Shown: in pieces, positions 8,261 through 15,440 of the stretch
How positions within the stretch are numbered: position 1 is the stretch's first letter
Layout of the letters: the number at the start of each line of letters is the position of its first letter
IMG/VR virus record: IMGVR_UViG_3300024308_000007
Coordinates: 1 to 62,857 of that record
Source: a virus
Direction: 5' to 3' (one strand)
DNA: 62,857 nt
The notes under the pieces: generated by a model
Told to the model about the DNA's origin: nothing
The model's database searches: none
Seen by the model: the letters and a program-made list of their open reading frames with translations, nothing else
Program-made: the position numbers and the translations under genes

Positions 8261-8511
8261 GCGGGCGCCCCCAGTCTCAGGTTACGACAAACGGCTTCCA
8301 GCAGCGCCCATTGTTCGGTCTGCTGGGTGCCGTCGGCGAACTGGATGGTCACGCGGCACGGACGCGCGGCCATGGACGCCAGGACTTTCACCGACTCGTT
8401 CCCCTCGGCGAAAATGTAGACCGCGCCGGTGCTGGCCACTGTCTGCGTTTTCAGCCCGTTGCGGTCGGCCATGCGCTGTACGCGCTCAGTGAATTCGTCT
8501 TTCCGGCTCAA
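8257..8511 (-). CDS. Hypothetical small protein (84 aa)
   Basis: Overlaps the methylase start by 4 bases and the upstream gene's stop by 4 bases, so it is translationally coupled on both sides. It looks like a compact alpha/beta domain (VYIFAEGNESVKVLASM, then VTIQFADGTQQTEQWALL). No family recognised. Confidence 0.65.
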   Translation of the reverse strand: MSRKDEFTERVQRMADRNGLKTQTVASTGAVYIFAEGNESVKVLASMAARPCRVTIQFADGTQQTEQWALLEAVCRNLRLGAPA

Positions 8512-8798
8512 AACGTTTCCCCCTTATGCAGCAGGTCGGCGTCACGCAGGCGGACGAAGTATTCCTGCGCTTTCATGGCGGCCACGTCGGAGCGCTGCTG
8601 CAGGTCTTTGGCGCGGCTGTCCAGGCGAACGTTGGCATCCTGCAGACCTTCAATCTGTTCGTACAGCAGGTCGAACAGGACGGCCATTGGTTGACCGGCG
8701 GCCATTAAGCCGGACACCTCTTCCGGCGTGAATTCGGTGCGGTCACTGATCTGCTGGATAACCAGTGCGCGTTTCGTGTCTTTAGCGGATGAAGTCAT
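8508..8798 (-). CDS. Hypothetical small helical protein (96 aa)
   Basis: Strongly helical with a possible coiled coil (LLYEQIEGLQDANVRLDSRA). Overlaps both neighbours by 4 bases. Function unknown. Confidence 0.65.
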   Translation of the reverse strand: MTSSAKDTKRALVIQQISDRTEFTPEEVSGLMAAGQPMAVLFDLLYEQIEGLQDANVRLDSRAKDLQQRSDVAAMKAQEYFVRLRDADLLHKGETF

Positions 8799-8992
8799 AA
8801 CTGTTTTATCCCTTCCAGATAGTTCTTAATGATGCCTACATACCATTTGCGCATGATGTAGGACGCGTTTCGGAATCCTCGCCATGCACCCGCGATGATC
8901 TGCATGGCGAAGACGCCAGGCGCGGCCACTGTCGCCACGGCGAGGTTGACGGTGGCAAGGACGAGGGCGAGACACAGCAAGAGCGGTTTCAT
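8795..8992 (-). CDS. Small membrane or exported protein (65 aa)
   Basis: The ATG at 8992 was chosen because it overlaps the upstream stop (TAATG); the longer frame would run deep into that gene. The N-terminus MKPLLLCLALVLATVNLAVA is a signal peptide or TM segment, followed by a second moderately hydrophobic stretch (APGVFAMQIIAGAW) and a basic tail. Possibly an inner-membrane protein acting on the host. Function unknown. Confidence 0.6.
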   Translation of the reverse strand: MKPLLLCLALVLATVNLAVATVAAPGVFAMQIIAGAWRGFRNASYIMRKWYVGIIKNYLEGIKQL

Positions 8993-9186
8993 TAATCCCA
9001 CTTCCTGTATCTGCCTTTGGTCGGGCGGTGAATCCCCTTCCCTAACGACCGCTCGCGTTTTCCGACTTCGGCCTCGGATACGCATTCAGGGACGTCTGCG
9101 TCATCGACGTCCCAACTTTTTCCACACCCAGGACAAACGAACTGATCTGTCGTCCGGTACTTACTGCGATGATTGTGATTTGTCAT
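8992..9186 (-). CDS. Small zinc-binding-like protein (64 aa)
   Basis: Contains CPGCGKSW (residues 18-25), one half of a zinc ribbon, and a further Cys near residue 35. The rest is basic. The gene overlaps the DUF4406 gene upstream (stop at 9161) by 26 bases. Probably a small nucleic-acid or protein adaptor; function unknown. Confidence 0.6.
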   Translation of the reverse strand: MTNHNHRSKYRTTDQFVCPGCGKSWDVDDADVPECVSEAEVGKRERSLGKGIHRPTKGRYRKWD

Positions 9187-9736
9187 CTATGGGACTCCCG
9201 AAAATATGCAGAGTGCGTCCGACGCCATAGCCGGACGGATCTTGCTTGATGGTGTTCACCACGTCCGTCACCTGCTTCTGGAACTTCTCGTCTTTCAGAT
9301 AGTGCAGGAACGCCGGAACGTCTTCGAATACCGGTATGCCGCAGCGATTCGCTTCGTACACCTCGTTGCGGGTGCCGATGGACTTTTGCGCAGCGTCCGG
9401 CCGCGTCAGGATAACATAACTGCAGTCCCACATCTGGCGCAGGGTGCCGCGCAGCCAGTAATCCGCGTCGATACCGGAGATTCCCGGCGTGTAGTCGAAC
9501 AGGGCGGTGTTCATGTGAGGGATGACAGGGAACGGCGCTTCCCGCCCCATCTTCTCCAGAATGCTCCGGCTCTCCGGCGCGTCGTCGTAGCCGTGGCCAC
9601 CGATGACCTCCACGATCGGCTTTTGGTGCAGCGCTCGCAGCAGAGCGATGGCGGTCTGTCGGGCCAGTCGGATGTTCTCTTCCACGCCCGCCTGGTCAGC
9701 AGCGCGGTACGGGCCGGCAATATAAACGAGTTTCAT
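9161..9736 (-). CDS. DUF4406 / nucleoside 2-deoxyribosyltransferase-like protein
   Basis: 191 residues from the ATG at 9736, which overlaps the previous stop (ATGA). KLVYIAGPYRA at the N-terminus, then NIRLARQTAIALL, FPVIPHM, YWLRGTLRQMWDCSYV, SIGTRNEVYEA and GIPVFEDV follow the order seen in DUF4406 and nucleoside 2-deoxyribosyltransferase proteins. That family cleaves or transfers nucleobases between deoxyribosides. Here it could serve nucleotide salvage, together with the MazG protein at 16533-16958. The catalytic Glu would be in GTRNEVYEA. Confidence 0.75.
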   Translation of the reverse strand: MKLVYIAGPYRAADQAGVEENIRLARQTAIALLRALHQKPIVEVIGGHGYDDAPESRSILEKMGREAPFPVIPHMNTALFDYTPGISGIDADYWLRGTLRQMWDCSYVILTRPDAAQKSIGTRNEVYEANRCGIPVFEDVPAFLHYLKDEKFQKQVTDVVNTIKQDPSGYGVGRTLHIFGSPIDDKSQSSQ

Positions 9737-10365
9737 AAACTGAGGTTCTCCATCTGGTCTTCGGTGGCGCGCATACTGATCGCGGCCGCGGGTGAGTAGG
9801 TAACGAAAATGTCGGTCAGCAGCGCGCCGAAGGTCGGGACTTTCGGGCAGTAGCGGGACGTGTACTGGTCGATGATGACCGGATGGCCGTGCCATTTACT
9901 GTACTGGCGTCCAAACTGAGCATCGCAGAGAATCGGGCGCGATGGTGCCATCCAGATACGGCCTCTGTACTCTTCGTGCATCATGCCGCCTTTCATCATA
10001 ATTCGCATCAACGTTGCCCGCGCCATTCCGAGGTCGCCCCGCATCTTTTCGGTACCGGCGGCGACACCGGTGCGCATGGCAAACCGGCCAAAGAAAGAAC
10101 CACAAACGAGGTGGCCGTAGATGGCCAGGCCGTCGAAGTCTTTCGGGCGAACGGGGTTGAACTCTTTCGCCGCGATGGCGAACAGGGGGTCGACTTCTTC
10201 GGCGATCTCGTCATGCAGGTCGACGGGCTTGCCGGTGGCGCTGACGAAGTAGGGGAACGAGCCGTCGTGGATAATCAGGCCGACGTCACCGCCGTAGTCG
10301 GGCGTCGCGGAGGATGGCCATGTCACTTTGGCTGGCCGGTAAGGGGCGATACTCGGTAATTTCAT
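9733..10365 (-). CDS. Hypothetical phage protein (210 aa)
   Basis: First gene after the promoter at 10396-10425, with GGAG 10 bases before the ATG. It contains FPYFVSATGKPVDLHDEI and SRPILCDAQFGRQYSKW and several Gly-Met-rich stretches (MMKGGMMHEEY). No recognised domain. Coupled to the DUF4406 gene by a 4-base overlap. Confidence 0.65.
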   Translation of the reverse strand: MKLPSIAPYRPAKVTWPSSATPDYGGDVGLIIHDGSFPYFVSATGKPVDLHDEIAEEVDPLFAIAAKEFNPVRPKDFDGLAIYGHLVCGSFFGRFAMRTGVAAGTEKMRGDLGMARATLMRIMMKGGMMHEEYRGRIWMAPSRPILCDAQFGRQYSKWHGHPVIIDQYTSRYCPKVPTFGALLTDIFVTYSPAAAISMRATEDQMENLSL

Positions 10366-10395
10366 TGTGGTGGCTCCGTTTGTAATTACGATTAC

Positions 10396-10425
10396 AAATT
10401 ACACCACCGTTCGATTGCATGTCAA
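10396..10425 (-). promoter_or_regulatory. Sigma70-type promoter, TTGACATGC class
   Basis: Minus-strand TTGACA (10420-10425) and TAATTT (10396-10401) with 18 bp between. The first nine bases TTGACATGC and the CGGTGGTGTA before the -10 are shared with 7479-7508, although the flanking genes are unrelated. Drives the gene at 10365. Confidence 0.75.
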
Positions 10426-10435
10426 CACGTTTTAC

Positions 10436-10464
10436 AGATAAAAATATGCCCCGACTTACGGGGC
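10436..10464 (-). terminator. Terminator upstream of the 10.4-kb promoter
   Basis: The minus-strand stem GCCCCG (10459-10464) / CGGGGC (10448-10453) is followed by ATATTTTTATC. It ends the transcript of the 143-residue gene that stops at 10475, just before the next promoter. The same terminator-then-promoter layout occurs at 7479-7549. Confidence 0.8.
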
Positions 10465-10474
10465 AAAATGCTTC

Positions 10475-10906
10475 CTATCCACCAATGTCTGTCATCGTTT
10501 GTATCGCTAACACTAACTCTCGCCTGGTATTCATATTAATAGTTATTAACGATTCAAATGTCAAATCATCCTTTGTCCTATAGTAATTTTCGCCGTGCGT
10601 GTTCTCACCGCCGTAGGCGTCCTTCAACCGGTTGAACTCTTCCAGCCGGAGGACGATACAGCCGTGGTGGCGCGGCTGCATTTTCAGGACTTCCGTCAGC
10701 GGGTCGCAGAAGACAATGAACTGGTCGGGCTTATGGAACAGCACGACGGCTTCGAACTCCTTGTCCCACCAGATTTCCGTCTTTTCGTCCGGCTTGTGGA
10801 CGGTTTCAATGATCACGCCGGTGCGCCAGTTCCGCCAGTGCTTATACACCGCGCTGCGGGATGACGCGGCTGGTACGTGGAACCGGTCAGAGCTTATCGT
10901 CTTCAT
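10475..10906 (-). CDS. Hypothetical phage protein (143 aa)
   Basis: A basic, aromatic N-terminus (YKHWRNWRTGVIIETVHK) leads into a beta-rich middle (AVVLFHKPDQFIVFCD). No family recognised. Its start lies 20 bases inside the previous gene. Confidence 0.6.
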   Translation of the reverse strand: MKTISSDRFHVPAASSRSAVYKHWRNWRTGVIIETVHKPDEKTEIWWDKEFEAVVLFHKPDQFIVFCDPLTEVLKMQPRHHGCIVLRLEEFNRLKDAYGGENTHGENYYRTKDDLTFESLITINMNTRRELVLAIQTMTDIGG

Positions 10907-11120
10907 CGTCGTTTTTCTCCCGCCAGACGCGGACGCCCGCCTGCCCCTGGTATATCTCGTCGTTCTCTACGCGGTGGATGGAAATCTTCACGCCCGCCCG
11001 CCGCGCTACCTGCCGCAAAAAGTACACGTCCTTCGGCTGCTTGCCCTCCACGAAGAAGGAATGGCCGACCTCCATGTCGGCGAGCATTTTGCGGTAATTG
11101 TCGTATTTAGCTTTTGCCAT
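10887..11120 (-). CDS. Hypothetical small protein (77 aa) with acidic tail
   Basis: Pattern MLADMEVGHSFFVEGKQP...FLRQVARRAGVKISIHRVE resembles small phage DNA-binding-like folds in which a short beta hairpin is followed by a helix, but no named family fits. It ends EKNDDEDDKL, one of the shared acidic C-terminal tails. The start has GGGGCGG upstream. Confidence 0.65.
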   Translation of the reverse strand: MAKAKYDNYRKMLADMEVGHSFFVEGKQPKDVYFLRQVARRAGVKISIHRVENDEIYQGQAGVRVWREKNDDEDDKL

Positions 11121-11129
11121 AACCGCCCC

Positions 11130-12335
11130 TTAAAGCTGATCGTCCTCGTCGATTTCCTCTTCCCCGACGATTTCCTCTTCGCCCACCTTGCCGGTACCGT
11201 CACCCTCTTCGCGCTGGTGGTCAGGCGAGTAGTGCGCCGACAGGTCTTCCAGGCAGGCAATCATGTCGCCCAGGACGTCCGTCAGCAGGTACATATAGGC
11301 GTGGAAGTCCAGCGCCGCGCTATCGTCTTCCACGCTACCGCGCTCGGCGACCAGCACGTCGGAGATTTTCACGCCGGAGAACACGCCCTTCGCGTTGAGC
11401 TTGAACGTGGTGTAGCCCATCGGGTTGTCGATCGGGGACTTCTGCCAGAAGCGCATGGACATGTTGTCCACTTCGTAGTCCTGGTCCAGCGCCTCTTTCA
11501 CCAGCGGGTCGTGGTCACCGTCGCTGTCGCGCAGGATCTGGTCCTTAAACGAGTACGCCGAGCCGCCGGACATCTTGTCGACCAGCTTGGCCGAGGTGTA
11601 CGGCACAAACGTCGACCACGGCTTGTCGCTGTCATCGTTTTTCAGGATGCGCGTCAGCAGCCATTTCACCGGCAGGGTCAGGTCGTTCTCAAACGGGTAG
11701 ATGGGGAACGAGCCGAACGCGCGGCGGAACAGCGCGGCGTTGCAGTCCTCAACGACCTTGTGGCTGCTGATGAAGTAGAACACGTCGTAGATCGCGGGGT
11801 CGTTCACCGAGCGCTGGAACAGGACGGGGATGTGGCGGGTACGCACCAGCGCTTTCGCCAGCAGGCGCGCGGCCACCACATCTTTGATTTCCGCCCACTG
11901 CTTACGGTTCAGCGGTTCGCCCTGACGCTTGGCCAGCTTGTCGCCCTCTTTCTGGACTTCCGCGCGCAGCGTGTCTCCTGGCAGGATGCGTTCGCGGCGC
12001 TCCAGGATAGCGAAGATCTGGCCGTTGTCGAGCGCATGGAACACGGTGTCAGCGGGGTCGAAGTCGCTGTCGTCTTCCCATTCGATTTCGATGAACGGCA
12101 GGGCGTCCATGATGCGGGCAAAGCCGTATTTCAGCCATGCGGACGAGGCGGGGTCTTCGGCATACAGTGTGCCGCCGGACTCGGATGCCTCTTTCACCTG
12201 CAGGTTCATCGCGCGGGCGACCTCTTCTGCAGAGTGGCCCGACCAAAGGTGTTTCAGGGGGTACGCGTCGCCCACCATGGATTTTTCCAGGCGCATGACG
12301 TTAAACCCTTTGAGCTTGTTAGCGTAGGTAGCCAT
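11130..12335 (-). CDS. RdgC-like recombination-associated protein
   Basis: 401 residues. The segment LNRKQWAEIKDVVAARLLAK...VRTRHIPVLF followed by YDVFYFISSHKVVEDCNAALFRRAFGSFPIYP follows the RdgC pattern (a 'K-E/L-K' helix, a conserved short strand, then 'lre.lGslPv.p'). RdgC is a ring-shaped dsDNA-binding protein that limits RecA activity; phage versions are common. The very acidic tail (EEEIVGEEEIDEDDQL) is not typical of bacterial RdgC and matches tails on the phage replication proteins. The fit is by eye and moderate. Confidence 0.6.
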   Translation of the reverse strand: MATYANKLKGFNVMRLEKSMVGDAYPLKHLWSGHSAEEVARAMNLQVKEASESGGTLYAEDPASSAWLKYGFARIMDALPFIEIEWEDDSDFDPADTVFHALDNGQIFAILERRERILPGDTLRAEVQKEGDKLAKRQGEPLNRKQWAEIKDVVAARLLAKALVRTRHIPVLFQRSVNDPAIYDVFYFISSHKVVEDCNAALFRRAFGSFPIYPFENDLTLPVKWLLTRILKNDDSDKPWSTFVPYTSAKLVDKMSGGSAYSFKDQILRDSDGDHDPLVKEALDQDYEVDNMSMRFWQKSPIDNPMGYTTFKLNAKGVFSGVKISDVLVAERGSVEDDSAALDFHAYMYLLTDVLGDMIACLEDLSAHYSPDHQREEGDGTGKVGEEEIVGEEEIDEDDQL

Positions 12336-12336
12336 T

Positions 12337-12693
12337 TTATCTTCCTTCGTGGCGCGCCAGGATTCCTTCGATGTCCGTGTGGCGGATGTCGTGGGTGATG
12401 CGGCGCAGGTTGTCGATAGCGGACGACAGGTCGCCCAGTTGTCGGAACAGGTATTCGGAGATGATTTCCTGGCGGCTCGGCGACAGGTTGGTGTCGTTGA
12501 TCACTTCAACGGCCGTTTCGATGGTATGGCGCATCTCCTTTTCAAGCGCGAATACCGCGTTTTCCGCGGCTTTCGGTGTGTCTTTTACGCCCAGCAGCAT
12601 CACGCGGCAGATGTCGAATATCCGGCGCGTATCTTCAATGCTGTCGAACTCCGGCTGTTCAGGGGCCGGCACCATGCGGGCGAGGTCAGACAT
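12337..12693 (-). CDS. Hypothetical helical protein (118 aa)
   Basis: Almost fully helical (TRRIFDICRVMLLGVKDTP, then YLFRQLGDLSSAIDNLRRI). One base separates its stop from the RdgC-like gene, suggesting joint expression. Function unknown. Confidence 0.65.
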   Translation of the reverse strand: MSDLARMVPAPEQPEFDSIEDTRRIFDICRVMLLGVKDTPKAAENAVFALEKEMRHTIETAVEVINDTNLSPSRQEIISEYLFRQLGDLSSAIDNLRRITHDIRHTDIEGILARHEGR

Positions 12694-13105
12694 TCTTTTT
12701 GTCCTTCAACGGCGCCACGTTGTAGCTGGTGGTGTGCGCGTCGATTTGAGTGACGGTGATGGCCTGCGCTCCGAACTTCGTGGTGTCCGTTATTTCGCGG
12801 CTGTCGATGGCCAGCGTCTTGCGGCCGCACTTCCACATCACGAAAGCGATCAGGCTGACCTGCATCTGGTCGAACTGTTCTTTCAGGTTGTTTTCCATTT
12901 GTTCCTGAGCCGCTTCCAGCAATTTCAGTTCGCCGTGGGCGGCCGCGTTGGTCGCTTTCAGTTTTTTGATAGCCGGTACTAGTTTTTCCAGGCAGTCAGG
13001 GAACGGCGTGATGTCTCCGCCTCCGGTAAGAATGCCTAATTCCAAAAATGCTTCGGTTAGTACATGCGTCATTTCGCCTAACGCTTGGTGGTTAATTTCA
13101 GACAT
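12686..13105 (-). CDS. Hypothetical protein (139 aa)
   Basis: An N-terminal helical domain, a coiled-coil-like centre (GELKLLEAAQEQMENNLKEQ) and a C-terminal beta segment. Overlaps its neighbours on both sides by a few bases. Function unknown. Confidence 0.65.
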   Translation of the reverse strand: MSEINHQALGEMTHVLTEAFLELGILTGGGDITPFPDCLEKLVPAIKKLKATNAAAHGELKLLEAAQEQMENNLKEQFDQMQVSLIAFVMWKCGRKTLAIDSREITDTTKFGAQAITVTQIDAHTTSYNVAPLKDKKNV

Positions 13106-13428
13106 TATTTGAGCCTCTTAATAATGGCCATTGCGTAAATATGGCCGTTGGCAGTGATGGTGTGGGAAGTCTCGATCGAGAACTCCGCTTCGGCCATGCC
13201 GTTGCGGTTCTTAGCGCCTTTGACACTGGAGTACGCGCCGTCGGACAGTCCCTTCTTAATTGAGGACAAGGAGGACAGGAAGTCCTTATCGACGGCTACG
13301 ATTTTGCTGCAGCATTCCCCGATTTCCAGCGCGGCGATCTGGCTGGTCAGGGATGCGGGCTGTTTACGGGAGCCTTTGGAGACGCCGTCATCCGGCATCT
13401 GCATGGCAATGGAAAGCTGGTCGGTCAT
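13105..13428 (-). CDS. Hypothetical small protein (107 aa)
   Basis: The start ATG at 13428 was chosen because AAGGATC lies 8 bases upstream and a promoter lies just before it; the longer frame would cover that promoter. Ser/Lys-rich, with a C-terminal beta stretch (FSIETSHTITANGHIYAMAI). No family recognised. Confidence 0.65.
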   Translation of the reverse strand: MTDQLSIAMQMPDDGVSKGSRKQPASLTSQIAALEIGECCSKIVAVDKDFLSSLSSIKKGLSDGAYSSVKGAKNRNGMAEAEFSIETSHTITANGHIYAMAIIKRLK

Positions 13429-13444
13429 GATAAGATCCTTTTGG

Positions 13445-13489
13445 CTGTTTGACAGAAAGATAATTACATGCGTTCTTCCTGTCAAACAG
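13445..13489 (-). promoter_or_regulatory. Promoter embedded in an 11-bp perfect inverted repeat
   Basis: The arms CTGTTTGACAG (13445-13455) and CTGTCAAACAG (13479-13489) are perfect complements 23 bp apart. On the minus strand TTGACA (13480-13485) and TATCTT (13457-13462) are 17 bp apart, so one arm covers the -35 and the other lies just beyond the -10. This looks like an operator controlling the genes from 13428 onward. Confidence 0.7.
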
Positions 13490-13502
13490 TTTTTCAAATG
13501 GA

Positions 13503-13775
13503 CTAAAGTTCTTCGTTCTCTGTCCACTCAACATCCCAACCGTCTTCGTATGCCTGTTTGTAGCGCTCCCAGGAAACGCGCTCTACCAGCGGGTCGCGGG
13601 CGTGGAGTTGTTCGAACTGCGCCCACGACGTCAGGATGCCGCCGCAATCGCATTCGTGATAGAGCCAGTAGCCGTAGAATGGCTGAATCCCGCAACCACA
13701 CCAGGACAGGTCTGCGTCGCCGTAGAACCAGCCGGTGCCGTCGCAGGTGCGGCAGGTTTCTTCGTTCTCTTCCAC
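13503..13775 (-). CDS. Small zinc-ribbon-like protein (90 aa)
   Basis: Starts with GTG at 13775 immediately after the upstream TGA (TGAGTG), so it is coupled. Residues 8-30 hold CRTCDGTGWFYGD...CGCGI, a DnaJ-type zinc-ribbon pattern, and CDCGG follows near residue 42. The rest is acidic and aromatic. Probably a small zinc-binding adaptor; function unknown. Confidence 0.65.
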   Translation of the reverse strand: MEENEETCRTCDGTGWFYGDADLSWCGCGIQPFYGYWLYHECDCGGILTSWAQFEQLHARDPLVERVSWERYKQAYEDGWDVEWTENEEL

Positions 13776-13940
13776 TCACCACCTCCGATTGCTGTATTGT
13801 TGCGGGACAGTGCGCACCCGCCATTCACTCCCTTCCGCTGCGTTCCGTTTGACCTTCTCGGTCATGTATTGCCATCCGTAGCAACCGCACGGCGCCGGCC
13901 CGTAGTGGTAGAACTTAGGACGCTTCGGTTTTCTGGCCAT
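13776..13940 (-). CDS. Small basic protein (54 aa) coupled to zinc-ribbon gene
   Basis: The ATG at 13940 follows GGAG 13 bases upstream, and the frame ends at the TGA directly preceding the GTG of the next gene. The product is MARKPKRPKFYHYGPAP..., very basic and aromatic, with a CGC motif (residues 18-20). It fills what would otherwise be a coding gap in a tightly packed operon. Function unknown. Confidence 0.6.
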   Translation of the reverse strand: MARKPKRPKFYHYGPAPCGCYGWQYMTEKVKRNAAEGSEWRVRTVPQQYSNRRW

Positions 13941-14166
13941 AGGGTTTCTCCACGTACAGTTTCACCGCGTACTGCCGCACCTTCCTGGCGATGTGGAGGT
14001 GGCGGCGGCGCAGTCTGTTCAGGTACCGGCGCGTCGGGTGTTCCTGCGGGATCTCCCAGCGGTCGGCGTGTCCCAGGGCATCGTCAATCTCGTTGGCCAG
14101 CTTTTCGTGCGCTACGATGATGGCCGCCAGACGGGCAACGCGCTGGCCTTTCTGATAAAAGTTCAT
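13915..14166 (-). CDS. Hypothetical small basic protein (83 aa)
   Basis: Helical, with an Arg-rich centre (YLNRLRRRHLHIARKVRQYA). Starts within the ATGA overlap with the previous small gene. Function unknown. Confidence 0.6.
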   Translation of the reverse strand: MNFYQKGQRVARLAAIIVAHEKLANEIDDALGHADRWEIPQEHPTRRYLNRLRRRHLHIARKVRQYAVKLYVEKPYGQKTEAS

Positions 14167-14333
14167 ATCAGGTCTTCCTCAAATGCCGCCGCCGATCCTA
14201 GCAATTCATCTATGACAGGCCAGCGCCACGTACTTACTTCGGTGGCTTCGGGGTGCTGGACGGAAATGTCGGCAAGAATTTGCGCCGCTTCGCGTAACAA
14301 TTCGACCGTTTGTTGCAGTTCTTTTTGGTTCAT
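14163..14333 (-). CDS. Small protein (56 aa) with acidic C-terminal tail
   Basis: The ATG at 14333 overlaps the TGA/TAA of the reading frame that overprints dcm (stop 14330-14332, ATGA-type). The product begins MNQKELQQTVELLREAAQIL, a helix, and ends AAFEEDLI, one of the shared acidic tails. It ends in a 4-base overlap with the next gene. Function unknown. Confidence 0.65.
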   Translation of the reverse strand: MNQKELQQTVELLREAAQILADISVQHPEATEVSTWRWPVIDELLGSAAAFEEDLI

Positions 14334-15331
14334 AGCAGATCATCCTCATTAATTCCGGCCAGCTTGGCCATTGCGGGGCCAATACTACCCGTACCCCAGT
14401 CCAGGACTTCATCGTCAAAGTCGGCTGTCTCCGATGGCGAGGATAAACGCGCGGATGAACTCGGCAGCGAGCGCGGGGATGATGGCGTTCCCGTAGCCTT
14501 TAAGTCGGATGTTCTTGTTAGCGCGAGCCAGGCGTAATATTTCGGACTTTCCCTGTCCCACGATTTCGGAAAACCCATTAACCAGCGGGGCAAGGCCGGG
14601 TTCAATTGGCCGCCACTTACCATCCCCGCCGCATACCCAGTCAACAACTCCCCAAGGCATGTAATGCGCAGCATGGTCGTCCTGAATCCCTGTTCCGCCG
14701 CGAAGTCGATGCGATCCCACGTCCTGTCCTTCCCGTCTTTCCGGATGACGGTCGGCCCCGATCCCTTCACGTCCGATGCCGTTGGCGTCGGCCAGGCTGC
14801 GTAATACATCGTGAGTTGCTCGCCAAGGTTCCCAGGGCTGAGTGACGTCCGGCCACTCTTCAACCTGGCCGCCTGCCGTCTGGCCAAACTGTCCGACGAG
14901 CGTTCCCCAATTTTCGACATCACTGTCGGGGACATCCAGCCGGTGAGCGCCGAACATGATTCGTTCCCTGCGGTGCGGCGCGCCGATGATACCGCCTGGC
15001 AGTACGGCCGATCCCACGGCGTAACCCGCCATTTCCAGTTGATCGTATAAATCGTCGAGCCAATGTTTTTTGATAGCGTTCTCAACCTGTTCGCCAAAGA
15101 TAACTGGAGGGCGACACTCTTTGACGAGTCGGCACCAGGTTGGCGCGAGGTGGCGATCGTCGCTGCGACCTTTTTGTTTTCCGGCCGGACTGAAAGGCTG
15201 GCAGGGAGGACTTCCGGTCCATACGCGAAAGTCATCGGGGAAACCGGCCATTCGTAAGGCGAGCGGCCATCCGCCAATTCCGGCAAAAAAGTGACAGGCG
15301 TTAAAGCCGCGAAGATCGGATGGTTGGACAT
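14330..15331 (-). CDS. Overprinted gene in the alternate frame of dcm (333 aa)
   Basis: This frame lies almost wholly over the cytosine methylase gene but is independently supported. (1) The ATG at 15331 has a strong Shine-Dalgarno GAAGGAG (15340-15346) 8 bases upstream. (2) Its stop overlaps the ATG of the downstream 56-aa gene in the 4-base pattern used throughout this operon, whereas dcm stops 81 bases earlier. (3) The product contains AAWPTPTASDVKGSG and LNPALPRWLMGFPKSW, strings I recall from hypothetical proteins encoded alongside phage C5 methylases. (4) It ends GINEDDLL, the shared acidic tail. The function is unknown; dedicated partners of methylases are one option. Confidence 0.7.
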   Translation of the reverse strand: MSNHPIFAALTPVTFLPELADGRSPYEWPVSPMTFAYGPEVLPASLSVRPENKKVAATIATSRQPGADSSKSVALQLSLANRLRTLSKNIGSTIYTINWKWRVTPWDRPYCQAVSSARRTAGNESCSALTGWMSPTVMSKIGERSSDSLARRQAARLKSGRTSLSPGNLGEQLTMYYAAWPTPTASDVKGSGPTVIRKDGKDRTWDRIDFAAEQGFRTTMLRITCLGELLTGYAAGMVSGGQLNPALPRWLMGFPKSWDRESPKYYAWLALTRTSDLKATGTPSSPRSLPSSSARLSSPSETADFDDEVLDWGTGSIGPAMAKLAGINEDDLL

Positions 15332-15440
15332 CGACAATACTCCTTCGGTCGACCACGCCGTCTGGCAGGTCACCGGATAAAATTAAGTTCTCCAGCCAGT
15401 CGGCCGCGTTGTTATCGAATTCGTTGTAGTAGACCGCCAT
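14415..15440 (-). CDS. dcm: C5 cytosine-specific DNA methyltransferase
   Basis: 341 residues from the ATG at 15440, which overlaps the upstream stop. Motif I FFAGIGGWPL (51-60), motif IV SPPCQPFS with catalytic Cys80, motif VI GEQVEN, motif VIII HRRERI and motif X GYGNAIIPALAAEF are all present. It is therefore probably active, transferring a methyl group from SAM to cytosine C5. The target-recognition region lies between about 180 and 300 and gives no site by eye. With the Dam-type enzyme at 7574 it would give broad protection from restriction. Almost the whole gene is also read in another frame (14330-15331). Confidence 0.9.
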   Translation of the reverse strand: MAVYYNEFDNNAADWLENLILSGDLPDGVVDRRSIVDVQPSDLRGFNACHFFAGIGGWPLALRMAGFPDDFRVWTGSPPCQPFSPAGKQKGRSDDRHLAPTWCRLVKECRPPVIFGEQVENAIKKHWLDDLYDQLEMAGYAVGSAVLPGGIIGAPHRRERIMFGAHRLDVPDSDVENWGTLVGQFGQTAGGQVEEWPDVTQPWEPWRATHDVLRSLADANGIGREGIGADRHPERREGQDVGSHRLRGGTGIQDDHAAHYMPWGVVDWVCGGDGKWRPIEPGLAPLVNGFSEIVGQGKSEILRLARANKNIRLKGYGNAIIPALAAEFIRAFILAIGDSRL

